From Armigeres subalbatus (Eukaryota; Arthropoda; Insecta; Diptera; Culicidae): DNA of 64,000 bases. Position 1 is the first letter of the stretch, and each line of letters begins with the position of its first letter. Made by a program: the position numbers and the translations under genes. This document shows, in pieces, positions 45,369 through 56,640 of this stretch. Below the pieces are notes generated by a model. That model ran no database searches. It saw only the letters and a list, made by a program, of their open reading frames with translations, and had not been told where the DNA came from. Where the stretch lies: contig NC_085141.1 of NCBI RefSeq assembly GCF_024139115.2, positions 166,986,908-167,050,907 of the forward strand. Direction: 5' to 3'.

Positions 45369-45554
45369 TGTGGCTCCAAATGGCTGGAGCGAAATCCGAT
45401 GACAGCAGCTCTTCGTCGTTGCGTGTGCACGCCACGGAGGCCTGACAAGAAGAGGGCGAATCGTGGCTTGCAGATCACCAATTGACACGCTGGGTTAATG
45501 TAATGTAAGTTAATGTATAATCACACGCGCAAAGTAACTTACTCAAATCCCACA
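45369..45554 (-). repeat. 5' LTR (element orientation)
   Basis: 186 bases, TG...CA ends, adjoining ACTCA duplication at 45555-45559. On the minus strand TGATTATACATTAAC could act as a promoter element. Confidence 0.85.
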
Positions 45555-45559
45555 ACTCA

Positions 45560-46335
45560 CTAAATGCATCACTTGTTTACCTACCCACCCACTATCTCGC
45601 ATACTAACTAAGTCTCTTACTCACCCACTTTCTCATCTATTGATAAATTCGTCCGTTATCTCTTTTATTCTTGCTCTATTAATCATTAATTTGTTCTCTC
45701 GCTTACAAACCTCCTACTCGTTCACTCACTTACTTATTTTTCATTTGCTCACTCACCCAATCAGTCACTCACTGCTTCACACGCTTACTTAATCACTAAT
45801 TGATTAACTAGTCTTTGTACTTTGTACTTTGTACTGTACTCACTTTTTCCCACTCTCAAGCTTTCTTTACCATCTGATTAACTCATCACTCACTCATGTA
45901 TTCACTGACTTAACTAATCACTCACTTACTTATTCACTTACTTATTCACTCACTTACTCAATTACTCACTTACTCATTCACTCACTTACTCATTCACTCA
46001 CTTACCCATTCACTCACTTATTCACTCACTTCCGTTCTTACTTACTACTCATTCACTCACTTGCTCACTTACTCATTTACTCACTCGCTCACTTACTCAC
46101 TCATTCATTTACTCACTCAATTACTCACTCACTCACTCAAGCAGTCACTTCTCTCATACGATTATATCTTTATTTACACGTTCGTTTACTCATTTCCTCA
46201 TACTCTAATGAACATTATATTTACATTCACTCGTTCGTTTATTCTCTCAATTGCTTTCTTACTTATTCACTCACTTGCTCATTCACTCACTTACTAACTC
46301 AATTATTTACTCACTCACTCACAAATCTGCACCCT
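45560..46335. repeat. CACTTACT/CACTCATT low-complexity tract
   Basis: About 770 bases of imperfect four- and eight-base repetition (ACTCACTTACTCATTCACTC). Frames translated from it (LTHSLTYSLTH) are artefacts of the repeat. Confidence 0.9.
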
Positions 46336-47830
46336 CATCAATTAGCATTTCGCTCGGATTTTACATAAAGTCTTATCTTTATTATAGGGGGTGCACTGGG
46401 GTCGCTTTTTACGCAATTTGTTTTTGGTTGTTTCTGGCCCTTGGAGCTAATGAAACTTAACGTTTATCGCTCGAAAAAACCTGCAAAAAACAAAAAATCA
46501 GAGTTCAGTGCGAGATTTATCTTGTTTCAGACAGCAGAACGATCGCGCGATCGGCCGAAATATTGTGTTCTGCATTGCGCGGCCGGTAATAAAAATCAGT
46601 TCAGTGCGAGATTTCTCTTGTTTCGGATTCTCCAGTAATCAGAGAGCGATTGGCTTGGCCGGTCGTCGACATTAAGTTTTGCTTTGTGCGGAAAGCAAAA
46701 CAATCGGCTGGTCACCGAAATTTTGTTCTGCTTTGTGCGAGTGAATAGTAGAGATGGTCGGATTTCGGGTTTTCAAACACGAAACCCGACCCGAACCCGA
46801 ACCCGACGGCAAACATTATCGTCTGAGAATGATACAGCACAACACTGACCCAAAAACCGTGAAGTGATGCTAAGACAGTTGTTGAAAATAATTTTAATTG
46901 ATGAAAGTAGACACCTAAAATGTCAAAGGTTTTCAAGTTATCGAATTATGTCGTGAAATTCGTCACATCCAACCATTGTGCACTTCCTTATCTCTAATAA
47001 TCGTTTCTTTAGGATAGAGAATAAATGTACAGAATTTGGTTCAGTTCGGTATTGGCGGTTCGAACTTCTAACTTTACACTCTTTACACTGTACTGTTCGT
47101 TTTCCTAACAATACACATCCTATGACCCCTCCCACTTTTCGCAATGACTTTTCCAATTGTGTCCCTCTGTTATATTATCCTTAGGATAAAGGATATGTGT
47201 ATTAAATATGGTTGAAATCATTTTAGTGGTTTAGAAGTAGTTAGCGGGCCAGGATCCGGCAATTGAACTGCTACATAAGTGGAAAAAAATAATATCATTC
47301 AAAATACGTATTGGAAACTAGTTCTACAAAACGTCGTCGAACTGTGAGCACGTCGTTATTTCGATACCAGGGGCTGGGGCTTACGACAGGATTAGACGCC
47401 GGCTCAAAAAGTGAAGAAAACCCAACGACGAGTGGTTGAACTCAAGTTAATCGTAAAAGATTAACTTGACCAGTGAGCTTTCAAAAAGAGATATGTTTTC
47501 TTATGAAATTGAACTGAAATATTTATGTTTTGATCAATTGATCTGTTTATTCTAATGGAGCACTTTAATTCTCGGACCCTGTAGATGGGTTTTTAAACTA
47601 AATATTTTAGATTTTTTATGAAGACAAAACATGACTATTGATTTGAACAGCCATGTCGTGCAGAACATAGAATACATTTCCACCAAGCAGTTCTACATAC
47701 TTTTCTCTAGCAGCACTTCCTTTTGTTTAGAGACAGTATAGTGTAACAACAGAGGTGTAATGATAAGTACGTGCTTTTGAAGTTGATGAATAGTAAGAGA
47801 TAAACCACGTTAACATGTTTTTTTATTTGT
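46336..47830. other. no gene recognised
   Basis: GTTCAGTGCGAGATTTNTCTTGTTTC occurs twice (46504, 46601), each followed by a GGCCG-rich block; these TCAGTGCGAG words resemble insect LTR initiators, but no LTR pair was found. ACCCGACCCGAACCCGAACC lies near 46787. Confidence 0.35.
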
Positions 47831-47831
47831 A

Positions 47832-48055
47832 AGCTTTACATCCCCCACTGGGACATTGCCGTTTCGCCGTTTTGTATTCATAAAGCACTTCCACAGTTTT
47901 ACTAACTGCGAGCCAAGCTACATGATATTCTTTAACCCAAAAAATTTCCAACTCAAAAATTTCCTAGTTTGAACCGGGAATCGGATCCAACCACTTTCAG
48001 CTTTGTCTTGCTTTGAAGTTATGCATTTTACCGGTATGCTAAAGAGGCTCCTACT
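47832..48055 (-). mobile_element. Feilai-like SINE, diverged
   Basis: Minus strand: CCTCTTTAGCATACCGGTAA (A-box like), GGTTGGATCCGATTCCCGGT (B-box like), tail CAATGTCCCAGTGGGGGATG TAAAGC. This is the same family as 8080-8356 with more changes. Confidence 0.7.
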
Positions 48056-48101
48056 GTGTTAACATGTGTTCTATACGGTTTTTTATTTCTATACATCTAG
48101 A

Positions 48102-48803
48102 TAGGGTAGGATGGGTCAAGATGGGTCACCTAAGGTCTTCAAAACAAAAACCAAAAATTGTTCTCATAAATAGTTCATAAACATGCTAAGGGTATGACAT
48201 ATAGAAAAATTCACTTTTTATTTAATTTTGAGTCATTAAAGAAAATATCTTTTTTTTTGTCGATCCAAAAATGTCGGTGTAAGATGCGTTAAACACCCGG
48301 TAAATAAGTCAACTTTAAATTCTGTTGTTGTGTGCTGTTTCTTATTCACAATATGAAATTACGCACAGATAAGTTTGTAGCCAATGATTTTATTAAATAA
48401 AATAAGATTTTTAGTCTTTTGATGAAAAAATGGCGTTACATTTAAGAAAAATCTGCAATTTATTAAGAAAACAAGTTGTCCTTGTATTGCTTTGCTAACA
48501 ACAAAAAATATACTTTTTAAATAAACAGACTAAGACTATTATGCTTGGGGCTCACGACGTTAGGCATAAAATGACCTAAAGAGTAGCCCATGACATAAAG
48601 AAGGCAGAATTATGCATAACGTATTTATGCCTAACGTCCTTATGTCTAACGGGGCATACCCTCATGCTCGAAGATAATCTCAAAATGATTAAATTAGCAA
48701 TGAAAACTACTTTTCGAACACGATGCCGTTTAGCATGCTGAACCATTTTGCCCCATTTGCAAGTTTATGTTACTCGTGACCCATATTACCCCACCTTACC
48801 CTA
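48102..48803. mobile_element. 702-base element with TAGGGTA ... TACCCTA ends
   Basis: TAGGGTAGGATGGGTCAAGA then TGGGTCAC at the left; the right reads GTGACCCATATTACCCCACC then TTACCCTA. Imperfect inverted ends of about 28 bases. A small hairpin at 48556-48638 (GACGTTAGGCATAAA / TTTATGCCTAACGTC) is nested inside. No transposase. Confidence 0.7.
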
Positions 48804-49199
48804 CACAAGTAAAATGAACACGCATTGTACCAGGAAAATAAGTTTTACGAAAAATGAAAAATCTAACCGATAGTATTAACCATCCCGTCATTAATTGAAT
48901 GGTATTTTTATTTGAATTCATAGTACTTGAAAAGTGCAATTATATGGTGCATGCAATATACGGGAATTACTTCTGATGGTCGGTTTCACTTCAGGCTACC
49001 GCACATCTACTCATGTTTGAGCATATAGGCAAAAAAGATCGAGACATATGATAACACAATCTATTTCTTGGCTATCCATCTGCTTCTGAGACACGTACTA
49101 CAATTTTTGCCTAAGACGAGAAAAAAACGTCATAACAAAGGATGTTTTTTCGTTGCCACCGAAGAAGGGTCATTGGTTTCGGCGATCTCTTAATAACGC
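48804..49199. other. intergenic sequence upstream of the peroxidase gene
   Basis: AT-rich; no repeat or frame recognised. Confidence 0.35.
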
Positions 49200-49201
49200 A
49201 T

Positions 49202-49235
49202 GTATACGCAGTTAAATTCATTAGTCCAGTCAGTC
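49202..49235 (+). promoter_or_regulatory. candidate core promoter of the peroxidase gene
   Basis: A TATA-like GTATAC at 49202-49207 lies 28 bases before TCAGTC (49230-49235), which fits the arthropod initiator TCAKTY. The inferred 5' UTR would be about 20 bases. Motif match only. Confidence 0.3.
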
Positions 49236-49251
49236 ATCTGGACAGTGAAAC

Positions 49252-52200
49252 ATGTTTGCTTGGAAGTTTGTGAAGAATCGTAATAATAGAACGATGTTAA
49301 AATTGATCGCGATTTTCATCTTAGTACCATGTGCATTGGCATTATACGGTATTAATTCTTGTTTATATGTCTATAGTCCCATTGGTTCTAAAATTGCGTC
49401 CTTATAGATCCTACGCAGCTACCGGATTATCCTGTGTATTACAACGCCTACAATCAGCAATGCAACATTCCTGTGAAGTGTGATAGTGATACAAGATGCC
49501 CCGATGTAAACGATTTTAAAGATTTAGAAGAATGGGCTCAGGATGAAGCATGCTTCAAATTCGAAACCTACTCAGAATACCAGCAGAAATCATGCTCTTT
49601 GATCGAAGAATGTGAATACGATTACAATTTGTTTTTCACGAAGGCCCTGTCTGACGAGCAGGAGTTTGGCGTTAAAAATACGATGACCACCGATATTTTA
49701 TTACGCCAGTTGGCATCTAAAGGGAAGTGCAAAGTTAGGAACTTGCTTGAAGGCCGGTGTGCTAATTTCAGTCGGTCTCTATCTCTGGATGAGTGTCACC
49801 GTAACCTGGTACATCGATGTGATACGACATACCCGTAAGTACTTAATAATTGTGTTTTTTCTTTTTATTTACACTGGGGTAGATAAGCTGCATAGGCTTT
49901 TTACGTGGATTTTGGGGATTATGTGGGTTTATATTATGATTATTTTCATTATTTTATGGCTTCCTCTATATTCGTTTGCCTAGGAAAGTTCTTCACACTG
50001 AGTGTAAGGGCATAGCACAATTTTGATAATTTTACTCGCGTCAAATTGCATTTGACGGTGATGCAGCTTTGATTTTTGCTATTGAAGATTGGCCTAGTCG
50101 ACCATTACGTATCGGTGTTATTGACAAAATATTGTTATTCCCACAAAATTAATGTTGCCAGCTCGTTTTTCCTTGCTAAATGATTAGAATTTTAATCCCA
50201 ACGTAGATAGTTTTAGACTTCTTTATATTATTTTCACCTAATTTCTACATTTGTTCCGAGGGTAATTATTTGACTTACGTCACTTAAACAGATAGAAAAA
50301 TAGTTGAAATTTACATGAAAGTAATGCATATAAAGTAAATGCGAAACAGAGCGTATATTTATTCGATATTGTTGCCTGAATGTATCCAATTTCTATTACA
50401 TTATATCACTATTTATACGATGTACGTCCAGATAATTGTAATTTTCCACGTCTTGATTCTCACGCGCTGATTAGTTTTAATTATGTTTTGCTGTGTAAAA
50501 GAAAGAGAATGCGAACATATTTTTTGAATTTAGCAATCAGACACCATAACGAGACCGTTTTACGAATTATTTCAAAGTTCTTCACACAAATCGACCTTAA
50601 GTTAGATGTATCTTTCCTGTTATTCTTTCATTGATCCGAAAAATATGCACATCTAACAGATATGTTTCCATTTTACAGATACCGCTCGTATGATGGACAC
50701 TGCAACAATTTGAAAAACACTAACTGGGGTCAGGCTGGTAATCCGTTCAAAAGCGAAATAGCAACGTGCTTTGATGATTATGTTTCTAAGCGTCGCTTGA
50801 GTTCTACGGGGCGTTGTCTTCCAAACCCGAGGGGCATCATATACGACTTCCAAGAAATCTACAAGGATTTCAAACCCGACGAAGGGAACCTGTTCAACAT
50901 GTTCGGCTTGGTGTTTTTGGAACACGTCAACAATGACATTGTCGGAAGAACCCACAAACGAGTTCGTAATGCTACAGCGGGTTTCCGCGGATGTCATGCT
51001 GATGGAAGCGGTGTGTGTGACTCCAGATCTCCTTTGACGTGCCCCTTAACGGTTCCGTGCAACGATTCTTACTACGGGCCACTGCACGTTGAATGCTTGA
51101 ACTTCAGCCCCGTTGAGAACTCCAACGATCATTGCAGTGTGAGATACCCTCTGAAGAGAAACACTGAAAGTAGTTACGTTGATTTATCGATTGTTTATGG
51201 AGACGGAAATTATGACAAAAACGGAAAACTATTCACATCATATTGCGAATCGTCCACGGCTATTGACCCCAACCACGTAATTTCGGTGCAATTTTTGGCC
51301 ATATCAGGTTTATTCTCACAGCTGCACAATTACTGCGTTGATAACATGAGAGCTTGCGGTAAATATCAAACACAAGAAGAAATAGTAGAAAAGTGTCGGT
51401 CACTGACAATTGCCGTATATCAGCGTATATTGTATGAGGAAGTACTGCCTGTGCTGTTCGGGGATATGTATCCAAAATGCAATTTTGATTGCAAATATGA
51501 TGCGAATATTGAATCTACTGTGTCGCTAGCGTACGTAAACACTGCAGGACGTTTCCCACATATTTGGTTGCCTGATAACCTTACATTGGTACAAGGTGAC
51601 ACACGTGTACGGAAACCGTTCAATACATTCTTCCGTAATTTCGGAGCATATGATTGTACATCTGTGCTTAAAGGATTGCTCGAGGATCCAATTCATACTG
51701 GAACATTAGCGGACATAGTAATTTATACCTTGGTGTTATTCGTGATGAACACAGATAAATGTTTTCGTTCTATTATTACAGGTTATTAACACGTTCTTCT
51801 CAAAAGACAATAAGATGGGACATTGCTTGATGTGTCTTGATTTGGAAAGAGGTCGAGATGCTGGATTGTGCCCAATGCTTGTATACAAACACTACTTTGA
51901 TAAAGTAGCAGGGCGTACACCAAAATGCTATAACACATTTGATGACTTAAGTGATACGTTTGGTAGCGATGTAAGTGTACTTTTGCCTCGTTATAATCTA
52001 TAGTTGCTTTTCATTTATTTCACTTCGCATGTTTAAGGCAATTGGAGTTTTCAAGAAACATTACGAAAGTCCACAAGATCTCGACGCGCTTATGTTATTG
52101 TTTGAGCTTTTCGAAGCAGACACCACAAGTCTACTGCCAGCTACAGTAGCAACTGCAACGTGCTTACAATACAAGCGACTCAAAGCCGGTGATCGTTTCT

Positions 52201-52458
52201 TCTACACTTGGAATGAATTCTTAACCCCAGGTAAGCAAACTCTATGCGATCGCTAGATAGAACATTCCCTATTTTTTTTGTTTCTTTGCAGCACTGAAAG
52301 AGTTGATCAAATCGCTTGACATGAAGACGCTCCTGGCTTTGTTTGGTGGAATGGATAAGGTGCCTGTCGACCCGTGGCATTTCGAGTCTGACAAAGTTAC
52401 AGCAAAATCGCTGAAGGATAAATTTAATCCCAAGGCTAAACTTTTCTGCAGTTGTTAG
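49252..52458 (+). CDS. secreted heme-peroxidase family protein, catalytic residues degenerate (six exons)
   Basis: Exons 49252-49348, 49408-49834, 50679-51717, 51782-51970, 52038-52230 and 52292-52458 have GT-AG borders and join in frame to 2112 nt, i.e. 703 aa plus TAG. The N-terminus has a signal-peptide core (LKLIAIFILVPCALA). Peroxidase signatures follow in order: YRSYDGHCNNL (176-186), LFNMFGLVFLEHV (246-258), YVDLSIVYG, GRFPHIWLPDNLTLV (proximal His469), CLDLERGRDAGLCP and YESPQDLDALMLLFEL. Compared with myeloperoxidase, the distal His (H257) and proximal His (H469) are kept. The distal Gln (V253), the Ca-binding Asp after His (V258), the catalytic Arg of GDTR (N373 in IDPN) and the heme-ester Glu (I376) are replaced. 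Normal haem peroxide chemistry is therefore doubtful; a structural or haem-binding role is possible. Length is usual for insect HPX proteins. Confidence 0.93.
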
Positions 52459-53540
52459 ACATTATTATTATTTTAGTTGATTAGAAGGCATCGAATTGAA
52501 TACAGGGAATATTTGATCATTGCTGATTATATGTAAAATAGTTTTCGCTGTTATAGAATAAGAATTGAATAAAAAATCTAAACTAATTATTTCAGATAGT
52601 TTTTCTTGAAATTATTTCTCTTTCCTTGAACATATCCCTCTGTCCTTTATGTTTTTTAACTGCTCCCGTAGTCTCAAATCCAGAAGTAAAGAATACTCTG
52701 TCACATCCTTGGATACGTCAGCAGATTTTTTAATTTAAATTGGAAGGGTTTCTCACATTGTATTTGAAATCTCAAGTCATTACACTTTCTTTACCAAAAA
52801 AAATTCGAAGAGTTATAAATTGCTTCGGAATCCCAAATTATTTTAAGCAAGTTTTGTTTTAAAAAACCACTTGAATAATCGGAACCCACTCGATTTTTCA
52901 TCTAAATCGAAACAGTATAATTTAAAATTAAATTCTAATTTCCAGACGTCAGTTGTGTTATATGTTATATGTTTTTAGAAAATGAATACAATTGAAACCA
53001 ATTAACAATTTCAAGGCTTCATGGATTTATTTAAGTTTCCAAACGGTTGTATCACAGCATTGTTTAATGCCATAGGATAAGCATTGTTGATGGGCTTATC
53101 GTTATCTTCAAAACCGCTCAAACAAAACCACAAAGGCCAAATGCATGAGGAGTCTCGAAAACCACGTTGGGAGTCTGTGTTAATGCCAAAAAAGTGTTGG
53201 TCATAGTCTTGTCTTACGCATTATGCATTATGTTTGTTGTATGAAAGTTCTATAAGAGAGTAAGTTCTATGTCTTCAAAATGGACCATAACCTAATTTTT
53301 CAAATATGAAATATGTCATTATTCTTCCAGAAAAAATAAATAATGTGAAAACTATTATAAATTAAAGAATGGTGCGAATACCATGATTATAAATGTTCTA
53401 CTGCTGGTGATGAAAAAGATAACTTAAATATTAATTATTTTGAATGTCATTCCATTTATTTTATCATAACGTAATTTCCAATACTATTATTACTTTATAC
53501 CTATTAGTCAGTTAATTATTGATCAAAATAATATGAAACC
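52459..53540. other. 3' UTR then intergenic AT-rich DNA
   Basis: Polyadenylation signal at 52568; beyond it no gene or repeat was recognised. Confidence 0.4.
52568..52573 (+). terminator. polyadenylation signal AATAAA
   Basis: AATAAA 110 bases after the peroxidase stop codon, the first perfect match downstream. Confidence 0.6.
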
Positions 53541-53821
53541 ATTTATTATTTATTACCAGATTAGGGCCGGAGTGGCCTGTGCAATACGTAAAAGTCTTCT
53601 CCATTCGGCTCGGTCCATGGCTGCACTTCGTCAACCACGCAGTCTGCGGAGGGTCCGCAAATCGTCCTCCACCTGATCGATCCACCTTGCCCGCTGTGCA
53701 CCTCGCCTTCTTGTTCCCGTCGGATCGTTGTCGAGAACTAGTTTCACCGGATTACTGTCCGACATTCTGGCTACGTGCCCGGCTCACCACAGTCTTCCGA
53801 TTTTCGCGGTGTGAACGATGG

Positions 53822-54788
53822 GGGTTAGGGACAAAAGGTCGAAAGACAAAAGGTCGAAAGGACAAAAGGTCGAAAGACAAAACGTCGAAAGACAAAAGGT
53901 CGAAGGGACAAATGGTCGAAAAGGACAAAAGGTCGAAAGGGACAGAAGTTCGAAAGGACAAAACGTCGAACGGTACAAAAGGTCGAAACGGACAGAACGT
54001 CGAACGGGACAAAAGGTCGGAAGAAACTAAAGATCAATAAGATCAAAAGGTTGAAATGGACAAGGAACTGAAACGGAGAGAGTCAATCTAGCACAAGAGT
54101 TGCCCTACACAGTTAGGAACCAATTCTTAACAAATAAATAAAATTCATTCAGTGAGTACAACTAATAGATGGATGTTGAGTTTTCTAAATGTCACTTCGA
54201 TCTGTCAAAATGTTGCACGCCGTACATCAAATACACCAGCGTATTTTACACGCCGGTGTATTTTCAAAGCGTGCGCCTGCGTGGAGTGCACTATTTTGAC
54301 AGATCGAAGCGACATTTAGAAAACCTAGACTTTCATCTATCATTTGCACTCATTGAATGAATTTTATTTAATTGCTAAAAATAGTTTAAAATAAAAGAGC
54401 AACTTTTTTTGCCAACTCTGTCTCACGCAATACAAGTTTTATTCATTTCTTAAATCAACAATATTTTTATCTCTAACAGAACTATCTAGATATTCATAAT
54501 ATTTTTTCATAATAGTAACTACTCCTTCTTTGAAAATTGCTCATTCTTCAATTTTGATTGATGTGATGAGTGCGTTATTTCTACTGGAAGTTAAATGCAT
54601 TTCATAAAATCTTTCGGAATACACCCAACTTTTTATCAACTCTATTGTCCTTTTCAAACTTTTGTCCTTTTCAACCTTTTGTGCCTTTCGACCTTTTGTC
54701 CTTTCGACCTTTTGTCCCTTTCGACGTTTTGTCTTTTCGACCTTTTGTCCTTCCGACCTTTTGTCTTTCGACCTTTTGTCATAGATTC
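53822..54788. mobile_element. fold-back element with GGTCGAAAGACAAAA-repeat arms, 9-base target duplication
   Basis: GAACGATGG at 53813-53821 and 54789-54797 flanks a 967-base insert, and removing it restores the LINE reading frame (GEPSIV|HTAKIGR). The left arm (53830-54050) is a 15-17-base tandem repeat GACAAAAGGTCGAAAG; the right arm (54645-54780) is the same in inverse (CTTTCGACCTTTTGTC). A second hairpin fills the centre. Nine-base duplications and repeat-built inverted ends resemble Drosophila FB or Mutator-like elements. No transposase frame. Confidence 0.88.
54130..54373. repeat. central hairpin of the fold-back (or nested MITE)
   Basis: AATAAAATTCATTCAGTGAG with TTTTCTAAATGTCACTTCGA and TCTGTCAAAAT on the left pair with the inverse on the right (ATTTTGACAGATCGAAGCGA, CATTTAGAAAAC, TCATTGAATGAATTTTATT). 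Arms of about 115 bases with few mismatches. The tip AAATACACC/GGTGTATTT pairs too. Confidence 0.8.
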
Positions 54789-55198
54789 GAACGATGGATG
54801 GTTCTCCCAACAGCTGATGCAACTCGTGGTTCATTTGCCTCCTCAACGTACCGTCCGCCATCTGCACCCCACCATAGATGGTACGCAGCACTTTCTTTTC
54901 TAAAACTCCCAGTGCGCGTTGGTCGTCCACGAGCATCGTCCAGGTCTCGTGTCCGTAGAGAACTACCGGTCTAATAAGCGTTTTGTAGATAGTCAGTTTG
55001 GTACGGCGGCGAACTCTATTCGATCGGAGCGTTTTGCGGAGTCCGAAGTACGTACGATTTCCTGCCATGATGCGTCTCCGAATTTCTCTGCTGGTATCGT
55101 TATCGGCGGTAATCAGTGAGCCCAAGTACACGAATTCCTCAACCACCTCGATTTCGTCACCACTACTACACCACTACTCGTGGTGGGTGGCTTACATT

Positions 55199-55394
55199 CA
55201 ATGAGCTAGACTTTACTAAGGTGGTGCAGATCAGCGTTGCGTGCCACTAGTTCTCTCTTTTACTCTCCCGCTGATCTTATGCAACGCAAATAGTGACGTC
55301 ACTATTTGCGTTGCATAAGAAGAACGGGAGAGAGGAAGAGACAAATAGTGGCACGCTGCGCTGATCTGCGCCACCTTAGTAAAGTCTAGCTCCT
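55199..55394. mobile_element. 196-base palindromic MITE, 11-base duplication
   Basis: TGGCTTACATT occurs at 55188-55198 and 55395-55405. Between them GAGCTAGACTTTACTAAGGT and its inverse ACCTTAGTAAAGTCTAGCTC bound long arms (GCAGATCAGCG, CGGGAGAG, centre TATTTGCGTTGCATAAG pair). The 9440-type copy at 9178-9195 shows the uninterrupted LINE sequence. Confidence 0.85.
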
Positions 55395-56375
55395 TGGCTT
55401 ACATTGACCTCTCTTGAGCCTCTTCCTACCATGTACTTCGTCTTCGACGTGTTGATGACTAGTCCAATTCGTTTAGTTTCGCTGGTCTGTTTTAGAGCGT
55501 TCACCCATAAATCCCGCCTGGTACTGCCCCACGAACTCTCTTGCAATTGGTGTTAGTCGGGGGCATGTTCAGCAATGTGATTGCGCGGTAGTTGCTACAA
55601 TCCAGCTTATCGCCCTTTTTGTAGATGGGACACGTAACACCTTCCATCCACTCCTGCGGCAAAACCTCATCCTCCCAAACCTTGGTAATTACCCAGTGTA
55701 GCGCTCTAGCGAGTGCCTCGCCACCGTGTTTGAACAGCTCTCATGGTAGTTGGTCAACTAAAGGGGCTTTGTTGTTTTTCAGCCGGCAAATCTCCTCCTG
55801 GATTTCCTAGAGATTCGGAGCCGGAAGTCGCATGTCCTGCGCGCGTGTTCCTAGGTTCAATACCATACCGACACCGTTGTCTGCCATATTGCCATTCAGG
55901 TGCTCTTCGTAGTGCTGCCACCACCTTTGGATCACCTCACGCTCGTTTGTAAGAAGGTTCCCGTTTTGTGTCCTTACACATATCGGGCTGTGGCACGTGG
56001 CCCTTACGTGAACGGTTCAACTTCTCATAGAACTTTCGTGCGTTATTAGCGCGGTACAGTTGCTCCGTCTCTTCCCGGTCTCGATCTTTCTGCTGGCGCT
56101 TTTTCCTCCGAAAAATCGAGTTTTGTCTGTTCCGCGCCCGTTAGTATCGTGCCTCGTTCGCCCTCGTGCAATCTCGCCCATGCTGCATTTTTCTCCTCAA
56201 CTAACATTCGCCGTCATACCAGACGTTTCTCTGATCCGGGGCTACCGTGCCTAGTGCAGCGGTTGCGGTGCTTCCAATGGCGGTTCGAATATCTCTCCAG
56301 CCATCTTCAAGAGATGTTGCGCTTAGATGCTCTTCCGTTGGGAGTGCCACCTCCAGCTGCGTATTTGGTTTTCCA

Positions 56376-56640
56376 TTACGTGATTATGTGATTAGGTCAT
56401 TTCCATTTCCATGTGGCATCTTTCCTGAACATTTTTCCCAATTTACTCAAAAAATTCTTCGGAGATCCCATTTTAAATTCTTCAAAACTTCATCGAAAAG
56501 TTCTACAAAATTTCCTCCGAAAGTTCTTCGGAACTCTTCTGAAAATACTTCGAATCTTATGAAAATTGAGTTTTTATCAGTAACGAGAAATACTGATGAA
56601 CTTCACTTCATGAAACAATCAGTCAAATAAAGAATTAATT
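56376..56640 (+). repeat. degenerate TTCTTCGGAAA-type minisatellite
   Basis: AAATTCTTCGGAGATCC, AAATTTCCTCCGAAAGTTCT and TTCGGAACTCTTCTGAAAATAC are related to the units at 3205-4765 but fewer and weaker. Adjoins the 5'-truncated end of the LINE. Confidence 0.5.

Larger units (their letters stand above)
43090..45554 (-). mobile_element. non-autonomous LTR retrotransposon (TRIM/LARD-like) carrying a 51-base tandem array
   Basis: LTRs at 43090-43394 and 45369-45554 start TGTGG and end CCACA, and ACTCA is duplicated at 43085-43089 and 45555-45559. Without a 128-base insert the left LTR is about 180 bases, like the right one. On the minus strand the upstream LTR is followed after CAATT by TGGCGATCCTGCCAG (45363-45349), a tRNA primer binding site resembling the tRNA-Arg type, and the downstream LTR is preceded by GAGAGATGAAGTGGAA (43410-43395), a polypurine tract. 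No gag, protease, integrase or reverse transcriptase is present. The interior consists of AT-rich DNA and the 51-base array. Confidence 0.85.
53545..56375 (-). pseudogene. RTE-like LINE (family 2), minus strand, split by two insertions and an internal deletion
   Basis: The 3' end (TTATTATTTATTACCAGATT, AGGGCCGGAGTGGCCTGTGC) matches the 9440 and 12418 ends in reverse. Minus-strand coding includes RGWRSAAMDRAEW, RRRGAQRARW, EPSIVHTAKIGRLWWAGHVA (after removing the insert), LRPVVLYGHETWTMLVDDQR, EEFVYLGSLITADNDTSREI, RIGLVINTSKTKYM, then directly [12 protein letters not shown] sequence: the palm with FADD is deleted at about 55500. Further up, VPQPDMCKDTK and RANNARKFYEKLNRSRKGHV belong to the linker. 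Many stops. Confidence 0.8.

Noticed and set aside
45829..46460. Frames of 69-179 codons rich in THSLTYS
   Set aside because: Direct translation of the CACTTACT low-complexity tract.
53818..54046. Lys/Arg-rich frames such as KRSKGQKVERDK
   Set aside because: Translations of the fold-back arm repeats.
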